From Dinoroseobacter sp042096155 (GTDB taxonomy: Bacteria > Pseudomonadota > Alphaproteobacteria > Rhodobacterales > Rhodobacteraceae): a stretch of DNA of 36,381 bases. The notes below the pieces were generated by a model. That model worked only from the letters and a program-made list of their open reading frames with translations. It was not told the origin of the DNA and ran no database searches. The translations under genes were made by a program, and so were the position numbers. Where the stretch lies: NCBI GenBank assembly GCA_042096155.1, contig JBELMC010000019.1, positions 1-36,381 on the forward strand, in the 5' to 3' direction. Shown piece by piece: positions 24,868 to 33,129 of the stretch (the stretch's first letter is position 1; each line of letters starts with the position of its first letter).

Positions 24868-25644
24868 TTAAATTGTCATGGCAGAATACCCGCCATCAAC
24901 CGCAATTTCCGCACCGGTGACAAAGCCGGATGCATCAGAGGCCAGCCAGATCATTGCTCCTGTCAACTCCGACGGTGCACCGTAGCGTTTCATCGGTGTA
25001 TGACCAAGAATCGCGGCCTCGCGCTCAGGCGTGATAAAGTTTTTTCGATTCCAATCTGTTGGAAAGAATCCTGGACGGATCGCGTTGACGCGCACACCTT
25101 TGGTGCCCCATTCTCGGCCCAGGTTTTGGGTCAGATTCAAAATCCCAGCCTTGGCGACAGAATAGGCGTAGGCTTTCGACAAAGGCGGGCCTGCGCTGGC
25201 CGAGCTGACATTGATGATGCTGCCATACCCTGCGTCCAGCATATGTGCGCCGAATACCTGACAGCCCAAAAAAGTCGAGGTGATCTGGCTGTCCATGACC
25301 GCCTGCCAGTTTTCCAGCTCGATGTCTAAATACGGAGTCGAGGCGTTGATCCCCGCGCCGTTCACTGCGATCGAGACCGGGCCGTAAGTTTCAGACGCTT
25401 TTGCCACGACATGCTCGAAGTCGTCTTTGCTGGTTGCATCAAGCGCCAGCCCGATCGCAATACCTCCGGCTTGTGCGATCTCGGCAGCAACCGCTTGCGC
25501 CTTTTCAATCCGCAGATCAGTGACCACCACGTTGCAGCCTGCGCGGCCATAAGCGCGCGCCATCTCTCCGCACAGATGACCGCCTGCACCGGTCAAAATC
25601 GCAGTGCGCCCCGAAATCCCAAACAATTCATCGATATAGCTCAT
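24868..25644 (-). CDS. Short-chain dehydrogenase/reductase
   Basis: A 258-residue classical SDR using NAD(P)H. The cofactor motif TGAGGHLCGEMARAYG (residues 18-33) is a normal TGxxxGxG; NGAG replaces the commoner NAAG near 93. The catalytic Ser is in INVSSASAG and the Tyr/Lys pair in YAYSVAKAG (about residues 160-168). It ends with the usual GAEIAVDGG. The coding sequence overlaps the end of the aldolase gene by four bases, so the two are a cotranscribed pair. The probable role is oxidation or reduction of a hydroxy/keto sugar acid that the aldolase then cleaves or forms (inference). Substrate unknown. Confidence 0.85.
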   Translation of the reverse strand: MSYIDELFGISGRTAILTGAGGHLCGEMARAYGRAGCNVVVTDLRIEKAQAVAAEIAQAGGIAIGLALDATSKDDFEHVVAKASETYGPVSIAVNGAGINASTPYLDIELENWQAVMDSQITSTFLGCQVFGAHMLDAGYGSIINVSSASAGPPLSKAYAYSVAKAGILNLTQNLGREWGTKGVRVNAIRPGFFPTDWNRKNFITPEREAAILGHTPMKRYGAPSELTGAMIWLASDASGFVTGAEIAVDGGYSAMTI

Positions 25645-26435
25645 GCCCGGACCTCTGCCATTACGGTTTTCATGTTCTCAGCCCATTTCCACAAAATGAA
25701 CAAGTCAGACCCTAGGATCATAAAGGTAAAACCTTGCGCGAACGCATCATGTACCGCCCCTGGGGTCACATCGGCGATCTGAGTACAACAGGACTTGCCC
25801 GCGCGCTTGGCTGCGGCCACCACTTTGGCGCCCGCTTCACGCACCAGAGGATGGTTGGTCTGACCCGGCACACCGAGACTGCCAGAGATGTCATAAGGTC
25901 CAACCATCACAGCGTCGACTTCGGGGAAGTCAAGAAGCGTATCTATATTTTCAACCGCCTTGATACTCTCGATCTGCAGGATCAGGGACGAACTGGCGTT
26001 CCACTCAGAGATATAATCGTCAAAATCAAATCCGTAGCTATGGGCCCGGTTGACTCCATAAGACCGCTTGCCCTCTGGCGGAAATTTCATCGCGTCGATC
26101 AGCGCACGAACCTGTTCGGGGGTTTCCACCATCTGGATGAACATACCGTCTGCACCAGCTTCCAACAGAGGTTTCAGGAGATCGTTGGAATGGCTGACCG
26201 GGCGCGGCAGACAGCACGCGCCTTCGGATTGCGCAGACGTGATGATCGTACGCGCATCGGTCAGCGACAAGGTCGTATGCTCCATGTCGATGGCGATGAA
26301 ATCAAAACCGGCCATGGCAAAGGTCTCAGTGATCGCTGGATCTCCATAAGACACCCAGCCGCCAAACACTGGCGCGCGGTTTTGCAGCTTTATTTTCAGG
26401 GCTTGGCGGCGGGCGAGGCGTTCGGAATAACTCAT
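25641..26435 (-). CDS. HpcH/HpaI-family aldolase
   Basis: A 264-residue class II aldolase of the HpcH/HpaI (2-keto-3-deoxy acid aldolase) family, which cleaves or forms 2-keto-3-deoxy sugar acids to pyruvate and an aldehyde. It shows VFGGWVSYGDPAITETFAMA, FDFIAIDMEHTTLSL with the catalytic His region, CLPRPVSHSNDLLKPLLEAG, LQIES with the metal-binding Glu, and VGPYDISGSLG with the metal-binding Asp. The length fits the family. A GAGAG sequence precedes the ATG. It forms a two-gene unit with the SDR. Members of this kind are found in catabolism and, less often, in surface-sugar loci. Confidence 0.87.
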   Translation of the reverse strand: MSYSERLARRQALKIKLQNRAPVFGGWVSYGDPAITETFAMAGFDFIAIDMEHTTLSLTDARTIITSAQSEGACCLPRPVSHSNDLLKPLLEAGADGMFIQMVETPEQVRALIDAMKFPPEGKRSYGVNRAHSYGFDFDDYISEWNASSSLILQIESIKAVENIDTLLDFPEVDAVMVGPYDISGSLGVPGQTNHPLVREAGAKVVAAAKRAGKSCCTQIADVTPGAVHDAFAQGFTFMILGSDLFILWKWAENMKTVMAEVRA

Positions 26436-26633
26436 GGGTCTCTCATTTACAGTGGTCGGACATCACCGAAGCGGACGGTGCCTCGGCGTGCGACAGAGTG
26501 TTTGCAATGCGCAACGCAGTTATCAACGACAAGGGCAGAGCAAAACCCATATTGCAACGAATAACACGTTATTCCTCAGAGTGGTTCCAATGAAGGCCGC
26601 GCCGAACACCACGCTGATTTATGGTCATAATGG

Positions 26634-26756
26634 TCAACTGGCGCGCATGCGGCGTGTCAGAATAATCGGGCTGAGCAACAGCAAACTGAACAAGATCAGA
26701 ACAGGATCAGTTGTGGATGGGGGCGAAATCCTGCGTTGAGGCTTGTTGCGGTTCAT
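26634..26756 (-). CDS. Possible small single-membrane-span protein
   Basis: A 40-codon frame from ATG 26756 encodes MNRNKPQRR, then a hydrophobic stretch DPVLILFSLLLLSPIILT and a basic end RRMRAS. The pattern, a basic N-terminus, one span and a basic tail, is that of a small membrane protein, but there is no clear ribosome binding site. It could equally be the tail of a lost gene. Confidence 0.25.
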   Translation of the reverse strand: MNRNKPQRRISPPSTTDPVLILFSLLLLSPIILTRRMRAS

Positions 26757-26893
26757 AGCATCGCGCCACGTTCGGTGGGATGGAGGCCGGCATGATGCCT
26801 GAGAGGAAAGCCAGTTCGCGATGCCACAGTCAATTCTTGATGGCCCCTTGGGTCACACAGCGACGACATCGTGTTCATTTCGATTGAACGCCA

Positions 26894-26931
26894 GCTAAGG
26901 TGTCATTTTGCACTGAGCCGGAACAGACCCC
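26894..26931 (+). repeat. Solitary 38-bp Tn3-type terminal repeat
   Basis: Read on the minus strand it starts GGGGTCTGTTCCGGCTCAGTG and ends CCTTAGC. It matches the repeat at 595-632 at 30 of 38 positions by my count and has the same orientation. No transposase gene is attached to it. It is probably the last trace of a second, related Tn3-family element. Confidence 0.75.
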
Positions 26932-27141
26932 AGATGGCCCAAAATCATCCCCAAATTCCTTCGCGCTGGATTCCACTCCTATCTGCAACGGATCCCTTAT
27001 ATGCGATGTTCGGCATGACCAAGTTGCGCCGCGACCTCTTTGCTCAGTGCAATCGCAACCAATGGCCGACCTCGCATGACACTTTTTCTGATTTGCATCA
27101 AATCAATGATGGCAAATTCAGGTCCGGGTGACGAGAATATT

Positions 27142-27861
27142 CTACCGTTCAGCGTATGCCGGACTGGATATAAAGCACCCAGGCAGCGCCGCGAGCTTGT
27201 GATCCACTCGGTCATATGTTTGACGGGCTGCGGCGCGCAGAGCTTGTGGGACAGGTTTGTGTGTACGGGCCCGTTTGGGCGGCAAGGTAACGGTCAGGCG
27301 ACAAAATTCTGACAGTGCATCAATATGATCCCACAAGGTTTCATAACGCAGACACAGGGTCGGGACCTTGGCGCAGGTGGCCCATGCGTTGACATGCGCT
27401 GTGATCCCCAATGCGTCTTCGTGCAAAATATCCTCGGCCTGACCCGGCGCATTTAAGTGGCGCAGATGCTGGCTCACCCAATCAGGACCGCGTGTGGTTT
27501 GCGCGTGATGGACCGATACGGCGGCGTCCAGCGCCGAGCCGAACAAAAACACTGCGCGCAAACGAGGCTGTGGGACCAAGCCATAAGGCAAATCATGGGT
27601 TTTATAACAGATCCCGGCCCGAAATTCTGTGCGTGCCAAATCCCATGCCACATCGCGCACCGCGCGTCTCGTTACGCCAGGGATCTGAACTGGCTGGGCC
27701 GCGGCCAGCGCTTTTGCGATGGCGTCGTAGACCAGCGTGCTGCCAGATCGCCCAATACTGGCCACGACAATCGCGTCGCCTATTGGCTGCAACAGCGGTT
27801 GGGCGATATGCTTTAAGTGGTAGCGCAGGGTCACATCATGCAGCCTCACGCCATTTGGCAT
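27142..27861 (-). CDS. Sulfotransferase-family protein
   Basis: A 239-residue protein with a P-loop-like 5'-phosphosulfate site AIVVASIGRSGSTLVYDAI (residues 29-47). YKTHDLPYG near 85 and a weaker 3'-phosphate site FLFGSALDAAVSVHHAQ near 104-120 follow. These fit the PAPS-dependent sulfotransferase fold. The 3' site deviates from the usual R-D-P form, so function needs testing. It overlaps the fcl 3' end (26 bases from ATG 27861; GTG 27834 with GAGG nine bases upstream is an equally good start). As the last gene of the gmd-fcl operon it could sulfate fucose, the sugar made by its partners (inference). Confidence 0.78.
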   Translation of the reverse strand: MPNGVRLHDVTLRYHLKHIAQPLLQPIGDAIVVASIGRSGSTLVYDAIAKALAAAQPVQIPGVTRRAVRDVAWDLARTEFRAGICYKTHDLPYGLVPQPRLRAVFLFGSALDAAVSVHHAQTTRGPDWVSQHLRHLNAPGQAEDILHEDALGITAHVNAWATCAKVPTLCLRYETLWDHIDALSEFCRLTVTLPPKRARTHKPVPQALRAAARQTYDRVDHKLAALPGCFISSPAYAER

Positions 27862-28768
27862 AGGTTTGCGCCAAGCCTTGTGCGAGGGGGCGTGCCGCGT
27901 TCCAGCCCAGATCGTGCAGCCGCGTACATTTCAGCACCTTGCGTGGTGTACCATCGGGTTGGGTGCGGTCCCACTCGATCTTGCCGCGATAGCCGACAAG
28001 CTGCGCAATCTGCTGGGCCAGTGCGGCGATCGATATCTCAGATCCTGAGCCGATATTCAGGGGTATGGAGTCGGAATAGTGACGCAGTGCAAATACCAAT
28101 GCATCAGCCAGATCGTCGACATGTAAAAACTCACGCAGGGGCTTACCGCTGCCCCATAGTGTTATTTGCGGCGCGCCAGTTTGCCGTGCGTGGTGCATCT
28201 TGGCAATCAGTGCAGGCAAGACGTGAGTGGTTTGAGGGTGATAATTATCTCCGGGTCCATAAAGGTTACAGGGCTGTACCGCAATAAAATCAGCTCCATA
28301 TTGGGCGCGGTAGGCTTGGCAAAGCGTGATCCCAGCAATCTTGGCGATGGCGTAGGAGGCGTTGGTCGGCTCTAACGGGCCGGTCAGCAAAGCCTCTTCG
28401 GGAATTGGCTGGGGAGCCTGGCGCGGATAGATGCAGCTCGATCCAAGAAACACCAGCTTGGCGACCCCAGAGCTGTGTGCTGATGCCATCACATTGGTCT
28501 GAATAGAAAGGTTTTGGGCGAGAAAAGGCACCGGAGCGGAGATATTGGCGCCAATTCCCCCCACTTTGGCGGCTGCCAGTACCACGATATCGGGACGTAT
28601 GTCTTGAAACCACGCTTGAACAGCCCTGAGGTCGGTCAGATCCAGCTGTACGCGTGGGCATGTGATGACCTCGCAAGGCTCATGGGTCAGGCGGCGCAGA
28701 ACCGCTGCGCCCACCATGCCGCGATGCCCGGCCACAAAGACCCGCTTGTCCGTCAGATCCAGAATCAT
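27836..28768 (-). CDS. fcl: GDP-L-fucose synthase
   Basis: This enzyme epimerises and reduces GDP-4-keto-6-deoxy-D-mannose to GDP-L-fucose with NADPH. The 310-residue protein has the Rossmann motif AGHRGMVGAAVLRRL (residues 13-27). The active-site Ser region is LGSSCIYPRQAPQPI. The catalytic Tyr/Lys pair is in SYAIAKIAG. The C-terminal substrate part has REFLHVDDLADALVFAL. All expected motifs are present and length is normal. Its start overlaps the stop of gmd by four bases (ATGA). The WcaG/Fcl identity is clear because gmd precedes it. Confidence 0.95.
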   Translation of the reverse strand: MILDLTDKRVFVAGHRGMVGAAVLRRLTHEPCEVITCPRVQLDLTDLRAVQAWFQDIRPDIVVLAAAKVGGIGANISAPVPFLAQNLSIQTNVMASAHSSGVAKLVFLGSSCIYPRQAPQPIPEEALLTGPLEPTNASYAIAKIAGITLCQAYRAQYGADFIAVQPCNLYGPGDNYHPQTTHVLPALIAKMHHARQTGAPQITLWGSGKPLREFLHVDDLADALVFALRHYSDSIPLNIGSGSEISIAALAQQIAQLVGYRGKIEWDRTQPDGTPRKVLKCTRLHDLGWNAARPLAQGLAQTYAKWREAA

Positions 28769-29874
28769 GCGCAGCGCGCCTGCGCAAGCGGCGTTTCAAG
28801 CCCGTGATCATGCAACAGCTTGGTCCGGCGCGCTTCAAGCAGGTCCTGCGCCAGCATTTCAGCACAGATCGCGCGGGCAGAAATTTGGGGCGTCCAGTCC
28901 AGTTTTGCGTGTGCTTTGCTGGCATCCCCCTGCAAGGTCTGCACCTCGGCCGGGCGGAAATATCGCGGATCAACGCGCATGACCACATCACCAACCTGTA
29001 GATTGGGCGCCCTGTTGCTGCGCAGGGCGACGACGCGCGCGATCTCTTGTGTTCCGGTGCCGGTGAATTTCAGCTCGATCCCCAGCTCAGCGGCGGTCCA
29101 AATTACAAAATCGCGCACCGTATGCTGCTGCCCGGTGGCAATGACGTAATCGTCGGGTTGATCTTGTTGCAGCATCAACCACTGCGCGCGTGCGTAATCG
29201 CGGGCATGGCCCCAGTCGCGCAGCGCATCAAGATTTCCCAAAACCAGGCAGTCCGACAGGCCAAGCGCCATCTGTGCCATGCCACGGGTGATCTTGCGGG
29301 TGACAAATGTTTCACCACGCCTTGGGCTTTCATGGTTGAACAGGATGCCGTTGCTGGCATGCATGCCGTAAGCCTCGCGGTAGTTTACGGTGATCCAATG
29401 GGCATACATCTTGGCCACGCCATAGGGGCTGCGTGGATGAAACGGTGTTTTTTCCGATTGAGGGCTGTCTTGTACCTGACCGTATAGTTCTGAGGTCGAG
29501 GCCTGATAAAACCGCGTCTTTTGATCCAATCCCAGAAAACGGATAGCTTCAAGCAGGCGCAAAGTCCCCAGTGCATCGACATCGGCAGTATATTCGGGGG
29601 TCTCAAAGCTGACTGCGACATGGGATTGCGCACCCAGATTATACACCTCGTGGGGCGCGATATCGCGCATCAATCGGATCAGGTTCAGGCTGTCGGTCAG
29701 GTCTCCGTAATGCAAGTGCAGCCGGGGATGGAGATAGATCGGATCAATCCGCTGCGTGTTCAACGACGAGGCGCGTCGTTTGAGCCCATGCACCGTATAT
29801 CCTTTGTCCAACAGCAGCTCTGCCAGATAAGAACCGTCCTGGCCTGTAATTCCTGTGATCAATGCGGTTTTCAA
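28765..29874 (-). CDS. gmd: GDP-mannose 4,6-dehydratase
   Basis: This enzyme converts GDP-mannose to GDP-4-keto-6-deoxymannose, the first step to GDP-fucose. The 369-residue protein has TGITGQDGSYLAELLLDKGY (residues 7-26), the RRASSLNTQRID loop, YQASTSELYGQVQD with the catalytic Thr/Ser-Glu, and the Tyr/Lys pair in SPYGVAKMYAHW. NHESPRRGETFVTRKITR completes the signature. It is the first gene of the gmd-fcl-sulfotransferase operon. GDP-mannose is provided by manC (3361-4791). kdsA lies 82 bases upstream in the same direction. Confidence 0.96.
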   Translation of the reverse strand: MKTALITGITGQDGSYLAELLLDKGYTVHGLKRRASSLNTQRIDPIYLHPRLHLHYGDLTDSLNLIRLMRDIAPHEVYNLGAQSHVAVSFETPEYTADVDALGTLRLLEAIRFLGLDQKTRFYQASTSELYGQVQDSPQSEKTPFHPRSPYGVAKMYAHWITVNYREAYGMHASNGILFNHESPRRGETFVTRKITRGMAQMALGLSDCLVLGNLDALRDWGHARDYARAQWLMLQQDQPDDYVIATGQQHTVRDFVIWTAAELGIELKFTGTGTQEIARVVALRSNRAPNLQVGDVVMRVDPRYFRPAEVQTLQGDASKAHAKLDWTPQISARAICAEMLAQDLLEARRTKLLHDHGLETPLAQARCA

Positions 29875-29956
29875 GCGGCAAAGCCCCCTGCGGGTTGGTC
29901 TGAGTCGCCGCCTGTCTACCGTCAGAAACTTTTGATTTGATTAAAATCTGAGAGGT

Positions 29957-30790
29957 CTACACCCGCAAAGGATCGTCCTTGGCCAGCGCATCAAATCGCA
30001 TGAGCGACGCGACCAGTGTGTCCATCTGATCCAGCGGGATCATGTTGGGCCCATCCGAAGGGGCAGTATCCGGAGCCTCATGGGTTTCGATGAACACCGA
30101 CGCGATGCCAAGCGACACGGCGGCGCGCGCCATCACCGGGGCAAACTCGCGTTGACCGCCCGAATGGCTGCCTTGTCCGCCGGGCTGTTGCACCGAATGG
30201 GTCGCATCCATCACCACTGGATACCCCGAGGCCGCCATTTGTGGCAGCGACCGCATGTCCGCAACCAAGGTATTGTAGCCAAAAGACGTGCCGCGCTCGG
30301 TCAGCAAGATCCGGGTATTGCCGGTGCTTTCGACCTTTGAGACCACGTTTGGCATGTCCCATGGGGCCAGAAATTGCCCCTTCTTGATGTTGATCACAGC
30401 GCCCGTCTTTCCCGCCGCAACCAACAGATCGGTCTGCCGACACAGAAACGCGGGAATTTGTAGAATATCGACGGCCTCGGCAGCAAGGGCACATTGGCCC
30501 TCGGTGTGGATATCGGTCAGAGTGGGGCAGCCAAATGTGCTGCGCAGTTTGGCCATGATGTCCAAACCTTCGTCGATGCCGACCCCGCGTTGGCTCGCCA
30601 CAGAGCTTCGGTTGGCCTTATCAAAACTGGCCTTGAACACATAGCCTGCCCCCGATTTGGCACAGGCCTGCGCCATGGTGTCTGCGATCACCGCCGCATG
30701 GTCATAGCTTTCCAGCTGGCACGGCCCGGCGATCACCACCAAAGGGGTGTTATTGCTGAATGTCACGCCGCGCGCCGAGAACGTTTTCAT
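29957..30790 (-). CDS. kdsA: Kdo-8-phosphate synthase (canonical)
   Basis: This enzyme condenses phosphoenolpyruvate and D-arabinose 5-phosphate to Kdo 8-phosphate. The 277-residue protein shows VVIAGPCQLESYDHA, where the Cys marks a class II metal-dependent enzyme. The diagnostic A5P loop is FKASFDKANRSS. NIKKGQFLAPWDMPNVVSK, LLTERGTSFGYNTLV, DATHSVQQPG and FIETHEAPD follow. All expected active-site residues are present, in contrast to the paralog at 12999-13892. ATG 30790 is preferred over the GTG three bases before; AAGGATC lies about nine bases upstream. It is divergent from the 31064 gene and is followed by gmd after 82 bases. Confidence 0.95.
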   Translation of the reverse strand: MKTFSARGVTFSNNTPLVVIAGPCQLESYDHAAVIADTMAQACAKSGAGYVFKASFDKANRSSVASQRGVGIDEGLDIMAKLRSTFGCPTLTDIHTEGQCALAAEAVDILQIPAFLCRQTDLLVAAGKTGAVINIKKGQFLAPWDMPNVVSKVESTGNTRILLTERGTSFGYNTLVADMRSLPQMAASGYPVVMDATHSVQQPGGQGSHSGGQREFAPVMARAAVSLGIASVFIETHEAPDTAPSDGPNMIPLDQMDTLVASLMRFDALAKDDPLRV

Positions 30791-31063
30791 CACAAAGATC
30801 CTTAGATTGCGGATCCGCGTGTGGGATCCTAATCCCTTGGCAGGTAGCGTGTTTGCGCTGCGGGCTCAACGGGGGCGCCTGAAGACGGGCCTTGCATGTG
30901 GTGGATTGCACCTTCCCCGTCATCTGAGACAACAGTCACTGTTTTGTGCCACTTTTAGGTGTAAAACGCGTCTGGTATTGCGCGCTTGCAGAGCACCCAA
31001 GCCGGTTGTTCCGCCCAAACCACTATCCGGGGCTATATTGAAGTCTGTGATAAAGAACATGTG
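30791..31063. promoter_or_regulatory. Divergent promoter region, kdsA and 31064 operon
   Basis: The 273-base gap separates two divergent transcription units, so it must contain a promoter in each direction. No hexamer pair was convincing enough to name and no coding potential was seen. Confidence 0.5.
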
Positions 31064-31720
31064 ATGAAACTACGTTTGGGCCTCGCCGCAATGGCGCTGA
31101 TGATGTCTGTGCTGAGCGCTGCACTGTTTGTGTCGGAATACCGGGTGTTCCAATTCACCCAATCCCTGACCAGCTTGCAAGCCCGTGCCGCAACCGATGT
31201 ACTGCCCACAGCGCGCTCGGGATGGGCGCAGCGCAAGATCACCCAATATTGCATCAAAGCCCTGACCGCTCAGGTGTTTGTGGTGTTCCCACAAGCGCTT
31301 CAGCGCCAGGGATATTTCTCTTGTTTGGATGTGGCCGAGAAATTGCTCACCTTCAATCCCGCCCATGCTGAAGCGTTCATGATCCGGGCAGTGGCCTGGG
31401 CGCGTTTGGGCGCCAAACCCGCACGGGTTCAAAACGATCTGAGCGCCTCGCAGCGCGCAGCGCCACAATTGACCTGGCTGGCCGATCGGCGTTTGATGTT
31501 TCATCTGAGCCAACCGCACGACCTGCGCTGGAGGACATTAATCGATGGCGAGGTGCACATATTATTGCGCTCGTATGTCGGGCGCGAACGTTTGGCGCAT
31601 CTTTATGTGGCTTGGCCAGAATACCGTGAAATCGTGCAAACCAGTGTCGCGCACCATTCCGACCAGATCCAAAGCAGGTTTTTCAAACATGTGCGCCGCG
31701 CTCTGCAGGACACCAACTGA
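31064..31720 (+). CDS. Membrane-anchored hypothetical with TPR-like region
   Basis: A 218-residue protein I cannot name. An N-terminal hydrophobic helix (LGLAAMALMMSVLSAALFVS, residues 5-24) after a short basic start is probably a signal anchor, placing the rest in the periplasm. The middle (LLTFNPAHAEAFMIRAVAWA, then ARLGAKPARVQNDL, about 100-130) has the helix pattern of tetratricopeptide repeats. Its stop overlaps the ATG of the O-antigen-ligase-type gene (TGATG), so the two are translationally coupled. A small periplasmic partner of the ligase is a plausible role. ATG 31064 is preferred over GTG 31061. Confidence 0.75.
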   Translation: MKLRLGLAAMALMMSVLSAALFVSEYRVFQFTQSLTSLQARAATDVLPTARSGWAQRKITQYCIKALTAQVFVVFPQALQRQGYFSCLDVAEKLLTFNPAHAEAFMIRAVAWARLGAKPARVQNDLSASQRAAPQLTWLADRRLMFHLSQPHDLRWRTLIDGEVHILLRSYVGRERLAHLYVAWPEYREIVQTSVAHHSDQIQSRFFKHVRRALQDTN

Positions 31721-33075
31721 TGTGTACCGCCAGCGCGCGCTATAGCCGTTTGAACACTGGATTGGGCTGGACGCTTGTCTTTATCATTTGCCTGGCGCCG
31801 TTGCCGGTTGGCTCGAACCGTCCGATCTTTTGGATGATGTGGACTGCGCTGATCGGGCTGCTCGGCGCGCTCTATTTCATTGCAGGCCTGCGGATTGACG
31901 CAAACCGCGGTTTTCGCTGGTCTGAGCATAAGATCATCTGGGGACTGGCTTTGGGGGTGCCGGTCATGGCGCTGGTTCAGATCTTGCCATTGTTTGAGCT
32001 GCCGGTTTTGGCACAAGAACTGGATCTGACCCGCATCACGATCAGTGTCGATCCTCAGCGTACACTTTATGGGGCGATCCGCATCTTTGGTTATATCGCA
32101 TTCTTTATGCTGTGCCTTGAGGTGCTCAGTCGTCCAAAACGTGCTGAAGCGCTGGCATGGGCGGTGTTTATATCGGTTATGGGCTATACGCTCTATGCCC
32201 TGAGCGCGCTCTTGGTTCTGGGCGATGCCCCATTCTGGGGGATCAAAACGCAATATGAGAGCGCCGCCACAGGCACATTTATCAATCGCAATTCTCTGGC
32301 GACCTATCTGGGGATGGGGGCCTGTCTGGGTTTGGGTCTGACCTTGAACCGCAGCAAGCGCATCCGCGCTTCCGACAGCCATCACCGGACAGTGATCCCC
32401 GATATGATCCAATTGCTGTTGTTTATCTGTCTGGCTCTGATCGGGTTGGCGCTGCTGTACACCCAGTCGCGTCTTGGGCTGACAGCCAGTGCCGCCGGGT
32501 TGGCAGTCTGTTATCTGGTCTTTCAGTCGAAACAACAAAATTCACTGCGCCGAGCTCTCTTTGTTCTCTTTACACTCGGCGTGCTGAGTGGGGTGTTGAT
32601 GCTGTTTGTTTATGAGGCTGCCATTCTAGAGCGCGTGATGTTCATCGAGCGCAGCTCAGGCACGCGCTTTGCGCTTTATACCAGCATGATCCAGGCGATC
32701 CTGCAGGCTCCAGTGCTGGGTGTGGGTCTGGATGCGTTCGAACCGGCGTTCCAGCAAATCCACAATGCCAGCGTGCAAAGTGGTCGGCGCTGGGATCTGG
32801 GGCATTCCACCTACCTGACCTATTGGTTCGAGATGGGGCTAATCGTAGGTTCAATCCCAATTATTGTCGGTCTGGTGGTCGGTGCGCGCTTGATACAATT
32901 GATCAGATCGCGCAACACCCAGGTCGTGTTCCCGATTGTGGCCCTGTCGGCGCTTGTCGTGGGCGGAGCACATTCGACTATGGATTTCAGCTTGGAAATC
33001 GCCGCCAATGTCTACTTGCTGATCTTTTTGTTGGCCTCGGGTCTGGCCCGGCGCAACGAGGTAACGGGTGGTTGA
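31720..33075 (+). CDS. O-antigen ligase/polymerase-type membrane protein
   Basis: A 451-residue polytopic protein with about ten membrane spans. The family loop shows SGTRFALYTSMIQAILQAPV, LGVGLDAFEPAF, and SVQSGRRWDLGHSTYLTYWF with the conserved GHSTY/H-N-Y type histidine. LIGLALLYTQSRLGLTASAAG (around 240) is the usual TxSR segment. It is distinct from the Wzy-like protein at 17641-18987 and is paired with an anchor protein upstream. It would ligate or polymerise an undecaprenyl-linked glycan in the periplasm. The next gene (SDR, 33130) follows after 54 bases. Confidence 0.85.
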   Translation: MCTASARYSRLNTGLGWTLVFIICLAPLPVGSNRPIFWMMWTALIGLLGALYFIAGLRIDANRGFRWSEHKIIWGLALGVPVMALVQILPLFELPVLAQELDLTRITISVDPQRTLYGAIRIFGYIAFFMLCLEVLSRPKRAEALAWAVFISVMGYTLYALSALLVLGDAPFWGIKTQYESAATGTFINRNSLATYLGMGACLGLGLTLNRSKRIRASDSHHRTVIPDMIQLLLFICLALIGLALLYTQSRLGLTASAAGLAVCYLVFQSKQQNSLRRALFVLFTLGVLSGVLMLFVYEAAILERVMFIERSSGTRFALYTSMIQAILQAPVLGVGLDAFEPAFQQIHNASVQSGRRWDLGHSTYLTYWFEMGLIVGSIPIIVGLVVGARLIQLIRSRNTQVVFPIVALSALVVGGAHSTMDFSLEIAANVYLLIFLLASGLARRNEVTGG

Positions 33076-33129
33076 ACTGACCTGCTGACCCGTGCGATGT
33101 CCAGCCAGAGCAGTTGAAAAAGGTGGGAC

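Larger units (their letters stand above)
26436..27141. other. Intergenic region with Tn3-type repeat remnant
   Basis: This 706-base region between minus-strand genes holds the promoter of the aldolase/SDR pair, a possible 40-codon membrane peptide (26634-26756) and a solo Tn3-type repeat (26894-26931). Short open frames on both strands around 26900-27200 have no homology I recognise. The segment looks like scar DNA left by transposition. Confidence 0.6.

Noticed and set aside
595..26931. One 26-kb Tn3-type transposon bounded by the two repeats
   Set aside because: The two repeats have the same orientation, whereas transposon ends are inverted.
31603..32538. 311-codon minus-strand frame antisense to the O-antigen-ligase-type gene
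   Set aside because: Gln/Arg/His-rich composition typical of an antisense shadow of a membrane protein gene.
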